NCBI GenBank assembly: GCA_021817185.1
Contig: JAKAVU010000095.1
Coordinates: forward strand, 1-9,643
DNA length: 9,643 bases
From: a bacterium
Lineage (GTDB): Bacteria; Chloroflexota; Dormibacteria; UBA8260; Bog-877
Reading direction: 5' to 3'
Made by a program: the position numbers and the translations under genes. Of this stretch, positions 6,387 through 9,643 are shown in pieces (position 1 is the stretch's first letter; each line of letters opens with the position of its first letter). The notes below the pieces were generated by a model. That model saw nothing but the letters and a program-made list of their open reading frames with translations. It had not been told where the DNA came from and searched no databases.

Positions 6387-7474
6387 GGGAAGCTCACAAG
6401 CGTTGGTCGGCCGATGGCGATCAGGTAGCGGCCAGGTGCCGGGACAACCTGTTGGAGCTGCCCGGTTATCAAGTCTGGTGAGATCACACCAATTCCCGTT
6501 GCGTCAAAGGGACTGGTGGGCGGCGGAGGCCCGAGATTGGTGCTCGCAAGGCTTCCGCCCAGGGGTTCGATCAGGGCAAAGAAGTACTCAAAGTCAAGGT
6601 TGTTGGCGGCGGGTGCGCCTGCGTCGCCGGGCCCGCGAGTAAGACTCCAGTACTGCGCGATCTGACTTCCACCGTAGGCCCGCCAGTCCACCGTCACGTC
6701 AGTGCCGGAGATCGTGATCGAGGTCACCGCATAGGTGATACCGTCGACCGTGATGGGCGCTGGGATAGTCTGGGTCACAGCAGAATGCTCTGTGACTGTC
6801 AGCCCGAGAATCCAGTTCCCTGCGAAGCGGGACTGGGTACTGGGGTTGCCTGGTGAAGAGGCGGAGTTCAGGACTAGTAACGTCACGTGCAGTGTTAAGC
6901 GGACTGGGCCGTGCATCGCTGGTCCCACGAGCGGCTGGAACACGAGCTCCTGGTTGTCCCCCCCGCCTGAGTAGGAGTGGCCGTATTGGTCGGTGAGGGT
7001 GGCCAGTACGCTGTACTGGGCTGCGGTCTTGGACGGTGGCGAGTTACGTCCATCCACTTGGATGACTACGACCGTCCTCGAAGTGTCGGCGAAGCCTCCG
7101 ATCACTGTGATGGTCTGCCCGTCCACGGTAGCGGAACTGCTGGCTGGAGTCACCTGACCCGGGGTTAGGCCTGCCAGCTGGAGAAGAGGCGCTGAGACGG
7201 GCCCTATCACCGGCGCGTCTGCGAGCTCCACTGCGTACCTGGGGACGAGCCGGGCGGCGATCAGATTGCCCAGCACGAGCACCACCAAAGCTGCGGATGT
7301 CCAGCCAAGCAGCCGTCCGGCGCCCCGAAGGCCACCCCTCCACGGGGGAATCGGTGGTCTCGCTGGCAGTTCACGCAGCTGGCCGAGCACCCGATCAGCG
7401 ACTTCGGGGGCATCCTGGTCCGCACCCAGCGCCCTATGAACCAGCTCCTTGGTCGCCCCATCTCGCGGTTCCAT
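6371..7474 (-). CDS. Anti-sigma factor-like membrane protein (DUF4179-like), 367 aa
   Basis: Likely the regulator of the adjacent ECF sigma factor. The N-terminal 54 residues are cytoplasmic and helical (KELVHRALGADQ, EVADRVLGQLRELP) and would hold the sigma-binding part. One membrane helix follows at about 55-74 (LLGWTSAALVVLVLGNLIAARL). The remaining 290 residues are outside: after the helix comes ADAPVIGPV, which resembles the 'IPVIG' hallmark just past the TM of DUF4179 sigma-regulator proteins, then beta-rich segments ending in SFPITVP. No Cys/His zinc motif of ZAS anti-sigmas is present in the cytosolic part. ATG 7474 begins one base after the sigma stop, and AAGGAGGA (7490-7483) lies inside the end of the sigma gene, so translation is coupled. 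Role inferred from topology and position. Confidence 0.75.
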   Translation of the reverse strand: MEPRDGATKELVHRALGADQDAPEVADRVLGQLRELPARPPIPPWRGGLRGAGRLLGWTSAALVVLVLGNLIAARLVPRYAVELADAPVIGPVSAPLLQLAGLTPGQVTPASSSATVDGQTITVIGGFADTSRTVVVIQVDGRNSPPSKTAAQYSVLATLTDQYGHSYSGGGDNQELVFQPLVGPAMHGPVRLTLHVTLLVLNSASSPGNPSTQSRFAGNWILGLTVTEHSAVTQTIPAPITVDGITYAVTSITISGTDVTVDWRAYGGSQIAQYWSLTRGPGDAGAPAANNLDFEYFFALIEPLGGSLASTNLGPPPPTSPFDATGIGVISPDLITGQLQQVVPAPGRYLIAIGRPTLVSFPITVP

Positions 7475-7475
7475 C

Positions 7476-8015
7476 TCAGCTGTCCTCCTTCAGCGCAGTT
7501 CGGAGCACCTTCACCGCTCGATTGAGCCTGGACTTGACCGTTCCGACTCGCACGGTGAGGATGCGTGCCACGTCCTCCTGGGGCAGGTCGAGCTCGTAGT
7601 AGAGGTACAGCACCGCCCGCTGATCCCACGTGAGCTGAGCGACCGCGACCGCCAGATCGGCCCGGAGCTCGATGGACGTCTCATGCCCCCGAGCCTCCAA
7701 GCGCTCCAAGCTCCGGTCCCCACCGATCGCCTTGCCGCGTTTCCACCAGCTTGACCGAAGTCGAGATCGGCAGCGATTGGTGACTATTGCCAGGAACCAA
7801 GCGCGGGCCATCCGATCGTCTCCTCGGAAGCGTGGGTAGCTGCGCCAGGCGTTCAGGGCGGCCTCCTGCAGTACGTCCTCTGCTTCCGGACCGTCGCGAA
7901 GGATCGCCCTGGCCAAGCGGAAGCCGTCCATGAGGAGGGGCCGGAATCGGGCCTCGAAGTCTTCGGAGGCTGTCGCCTCAGCGTGGACGCGGGCAAGGTT
8001 CAACGGCTGCGCCAT
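7476..8015 (-). CDS. ECF-family RNA polymerase sigma factor, 179 aa
   Basis: Group 4 sigma factor that directs RNA polymerase to a small stress or envelope regulon. Region 2 spans about residues 19-90 with DVLQEAALNAWR (47-58) and a polymerase core-binding helix. Region 4 spans about 116-176, and the helix-turn-helix is EDVARILTVRVGTVKSRLNRA (about 147-167). Length is normal and no C-terminal extension is seen. ATG 8015 has GGAGG about 12 bases upstream, slightly far. The sigma gene is first in a two-gene unit with the membrane anti-sigma protein (stop and start one base apart). A strong ECF-type promoter upstream predicts autoregulation. Sigma identity is firm; the signal is unknown. Confidence 0.93.
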   Translation of the reverse strand: MAQPLNLARVHAEATASEDFEARFRPLLMDGFRLARAILRDGPEAEDVLQEAALNAWRSYPRFRGDDRMARAWFLAIVTNRCRSRLRSSWWKRGKAIGGDRSLERLEARGHETSIELRADLAVAVAQLTWDQRAVLYLYYELDLPQEDVARILTVRVGTVKSRLNRAVKVLRTALKEDS

Positions 8016-8091
8016 AGGGTCCGACTGCCTCCACGGCTGTGCAACTCATACTCCGTCTATGAAGGGGTGGCTAGCCTCCCTTACCCGAACC

Positions 8092-8117
8092 AACGCCATG
8101 GCTGACCCGAAGGTTCC
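8092..8117 (-). promoter_or_regulatory. ECF sigma promoter driving the sigma/anti-sigma operon
   Basis: Reading the minus strand, GGAAC (8117-8113) is followed after exactly 17 bases by CGTT (8095-8092), the classical GGAAC-N17-CGTT pattern for ECF promoters in actinobacteria. The start would lie near 8085, giving a leader of about 70 bases to ATG 8015. Such sites upstream of ECF genes usually mean the sigma factor transcribes its own operon. Confidence 0.65.
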
Positions 8118-8381
8118 CTATGCCGTGGCGGTAGTATCGAGATCACTCAGAACCACTAGGGGCGGCGGAAGTCAGGTCCCTTTGATTGGAGGAAACTAGG
8201 GAGGGGGACTGGGGGCAGGTCATCAGGCGGGCAGTCCGGCAATGATCTGGCTGGCCCGGAAGCGTCGCTCCCGTTTGTGACGCGCTCGTAGGACTGTTGC
8301 GGGGGATGGCCCACGATGGGCAAATCTGACTTCCAAGTCGACTTATCCGGGAGAGCGGTTGCAGTCGCGGTCGTGGTCAGG
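8118..8381. other. Region upstream of the sigma operon without a supported gene
   Basis: No convincing coding frame is seen. It contains two copies of ACTAGGG (around 8155 and 8196) of unclear meaning and the hairpin at 8309-8321. With the sigma leader and promoter it forms a 366-base non-coding stretch (8016-8381). Confidence 0.45.
8309..8321 (-). terminator. Short perfect hairpin downstream of the small membrane protein gene
   Basis: GCCCA (8309-8313) and TGGGC (8317-8321) flank a 3-base loop. On the minus strand it lies 61 bases after the stop at 8382. No T-tract follows, so the terminator role is only possible. Confidence 0.3.
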
Positions 8382-8726
8382 TCAGCCACTTCCACTCCTA
8401 CCCACCTGGACTTCGACCCAAATGCCCGCGACGATGCCAAGGACCACTCCTCCGAGCACCAGGCCAGTGGCCAGGTCGGAGCTCCCCCCGGCAGCCGTTA
8501 CCCAGAGCGCCAGGCCGAGTCCGATCGCAGCGACGAGGCACCCTGCGCACCCGCCCGGGCTCACGTCCTGGGAGCTGGTGGACCGCCTGCTTGAACTGCT
8601 CGCCACCCGCATTCGGTGGCGACGCCGCTTCCGAGGCATCAGCCCGCGGTAGGCGGCCCTGACCGCCTTGCGCCTACCCTTGCGGAGCGGGTGGCGCCAA
8701 CCGTAAACGCTCCGTCCGCGCCACAT
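8382..8726 (-). CDS. Small two-TM membrane protein, unknown function
   Basis: Begins at ATG 8726 (114 aa) or, less ambitiously, at ATG 8639 (85 aa). Neither has a good ribosome site, so the start is uncertain. The N-terminal part is extremely basic (PRKRRRHR) and is followed by a Ser-rich stretch. Two hydrophobic helices come next: CLVAAIGLGLALWVTAA (about 61-77) and LATGLVLGGVVLGIVAGIWV (about 85-104), with a short acidic tail region. The topology would put both ends in the cytoplasm. Codon positions are GC-biased as expected for this genome. It lies upstream of the sigma operon on the same strand but far from it, so a link is not established. No family recognised. Confidence 0.45.
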   Translation of the reverse strand: MWRGRSVYGWRHPLRKGRRKAVRAAYRGLMPRKRRRHRMRVASSSSRRSTSSQDVSPGGCAGCLVAAIGLGLALWVTAAGGSSDLATGLVLGGVVLGIVAGIWVEVQVGRSGSG

Positions 8727-8923
8727 AGTGGCGCCAGCTTAGCAGCTTAGGGTCCCCACCAGCGAACCGTCCGTCTGGGCGTTCCGTTGCGCGAGGTCGG
8801 CGGCATTCCGGGGGAAAACACCCGGCGAGCTCGCCCCAAGAGAAGTTGCACTCGGTCAGGCTGGGCTGGTCGGCAGGTGGCGTACATCATAAAAGCCCCG
8901 CCTGGCTCGAGACCGTAACCAAA
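8727..8923. other. Intergenic region upstream of the small membrane protein
   Basis: No ORF supported. It contains a tandem pair of AGCTTAG at about 8738-8751 and a weak terminator for the helicase-nuclease gene at 8891-8907. Confidence 0.4.
8891..8907 (-). terminator. Weak intrinsic-type terminator after the helicase-nuclease gene
   Basis: On the minus strand AGCC (8907-8904) pairs with GGCT (8897-8894) across a six-base loop and is followed by TTT and A. It lies 17-33 bases after the TGA at 8924. The stem is short (4-5 bp), so the call is tentative. Confidence 0.3.
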
Positions 8924-9526
8924 TCACTCGCGGCGAGAAGTCCGGATTGCGCTGGTGATGCGGGCAACTACGTTCCTGCCACGACGCTGGAACCCCAGGT
9001 CCCGCATTACCTCCTCAATCAATTCCTCTTCCGTTCTCAACATTCCATCCGAACGGACCCATTCCACCAAGCGTCGCAGGTCGTAATCCGTGTACGCGCC
9101 GATCGGGTAGCCGCGAGGCACCGCGGGTCTGGCGTCGCGACGTCCGATCATCGGCAGTTCTCGTTGTGAAACCTCGGTCTCGCTGGCGCCCGGGACAATG
9201 TTGATCAGAGGCGAGTTCGGCGCAACGGCGGGGTGATCCAAGGCCTCTCGGTACGCTGCGAGCACTTTGGCGAGAGCTGCAGGCTTGTCGTAGAACCACT
9301 CGCTCGACCAAATGCGGTGGAACCGCCAACCCAGACGCTCGAGTTGCTCTTGTCGAAGGCGATCCCTGTCCCGGGCGGTCTCGGAAGAGTGGTAGGTTGC
9401 GCCGTCGCACTCAATGGCTAAGACATAGCGTCCCGATTGCGTCGGGTGCTTGACTGCGAAATCAATCCAGTAGCCCGATGTTCCATACTGGGCGGTGACT
9501 CCAAGCCCCTCGTTAACCTCAATTTT
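8924..9526 (-). pseudogene. C-terminal part of a helicase-nuclease protein (MTES_1575/Vsr-like REase), frame interrupted
   Basis: The readable frame (9526 to 8924, 200 residues) carries a PD-(D/E)XK nuclease of the MTES_1575/Vsr-like type. GYWIDFAV supplies the first Asp (codon 9463-9461). YVLAIECDGATYHSS supplies the E-x-D pair (9412-9404). RDRDRLRQEQLERLGW and RIWSSEWF follow as usual. The C-terminal 80 residues (PIGAYTDYDLRRLVEWVRSDGMLRTEEELIEEVMRDLGF, split here into family-typical blocks) match the helical tail of large DUF4011-type superfamily 1 helicase proteins, which are found in defence islands. The frame meets TGA at 9529-9527, just where homology should continue N-terminally. Removing or adding one base in the five-A tract (minus strand, 9526-9522) would reopen it, so this is a frameshifted gene, an insertion junction or a sequencing error. 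Family confident; status uncertain. Confidence 0.7.
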
Positions 9527-9643
9527 TCAGTAGCGCTCTGAAACCGGGGGACTTGGTGGCCGGCTGGCGGCAAGGCCATGCCCAGCACGGCACGACCTCC
9601 GCCGTGGTGGGCAAGAGGTGGGCACATTCACTTTCAAGGGGGT

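Noticed and set aside
8156..8440. 94-codon minus-strand open frame between sigma promoter and small membrane gene
   Set aside because: Low-complexity Pro/Ser/Thr composition, no ribosome site, and it overlaps the end of the better-supported membrane protein.
9530..9643. Terminal inverted repeat of an IS21-type element at the right edge
   Set aside because: Resemblance is only by memory and no transposase or second end is visible within the window.

Overview
The window looks like a chromosomal accessory stretch of a high-GC actinobacterium. The basis is GC-rich third codon positions, an ECF sigma/anti-sigma pair of actinobacterial style with a GGAAC-N17-CGTT promoter, a DUF4232-like lipoprotein and a relic of an IS1380-family transposase. 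No rRNA, tRNA or CRISPR array was seen.

Left part (1-4659) is defence-like. A C-terminal gene fragment (3-158) is followed by an intergenic region with a hairpin and a compound inverted repeat, then a 751-residue KAP-family P-loop NTPase (397-2652, +). Convergent to it is a three-gene minus-strand run: an abortive-infection protein with an Abi_C-type C-terminus (4659-3832), then two small unrecognised proteins (3716-3285 and 3248-2883). By eye this part is less GC-rich and uses more A/T-ending codons than the genes at 5000-8700, which fits horizontal acquisition.

The boundary (about 4710-5010) is a truncated IS1380 transposase fragment on the minus strand. It directly abuts the abi gene and overlaps the start region of the next plus-strand gene.

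Middle part (5023-8726) is a cell-envelope signalling block. It holds a lipoprotein with lipobox and a DUF4232-like domain (+), and, convergent to it, an ECF sigma factor (8015-7476) with its one-TM DUF4179-like anti-sigma partner (7474-6371). The sigma gene has a good ECF promoter upstream. A weaker copy of the same promoter pattern lies just ahead of the lipoprotein gene, suggesting autoregulation plus a possible regulon member. A small two-TM membrane protein (8726-8382) lies upstream.

Right edge (8924-9526) is the C-terminal part of a large helicase-nuclease type protein, with an MTES_1575/Vsr-like PD-(D/E)XK nuclease and a C-terminal helical domain. Its frame breaks at an A-tract close to the window end.

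The best candidates for something undescribed are the abi/orfB/orfC run with the facing KAP NTPase, and the sigma/anti-sigma/lipoprotein group. The left-hand group together with the right-edge helicase-nuclease resembles a defence island.
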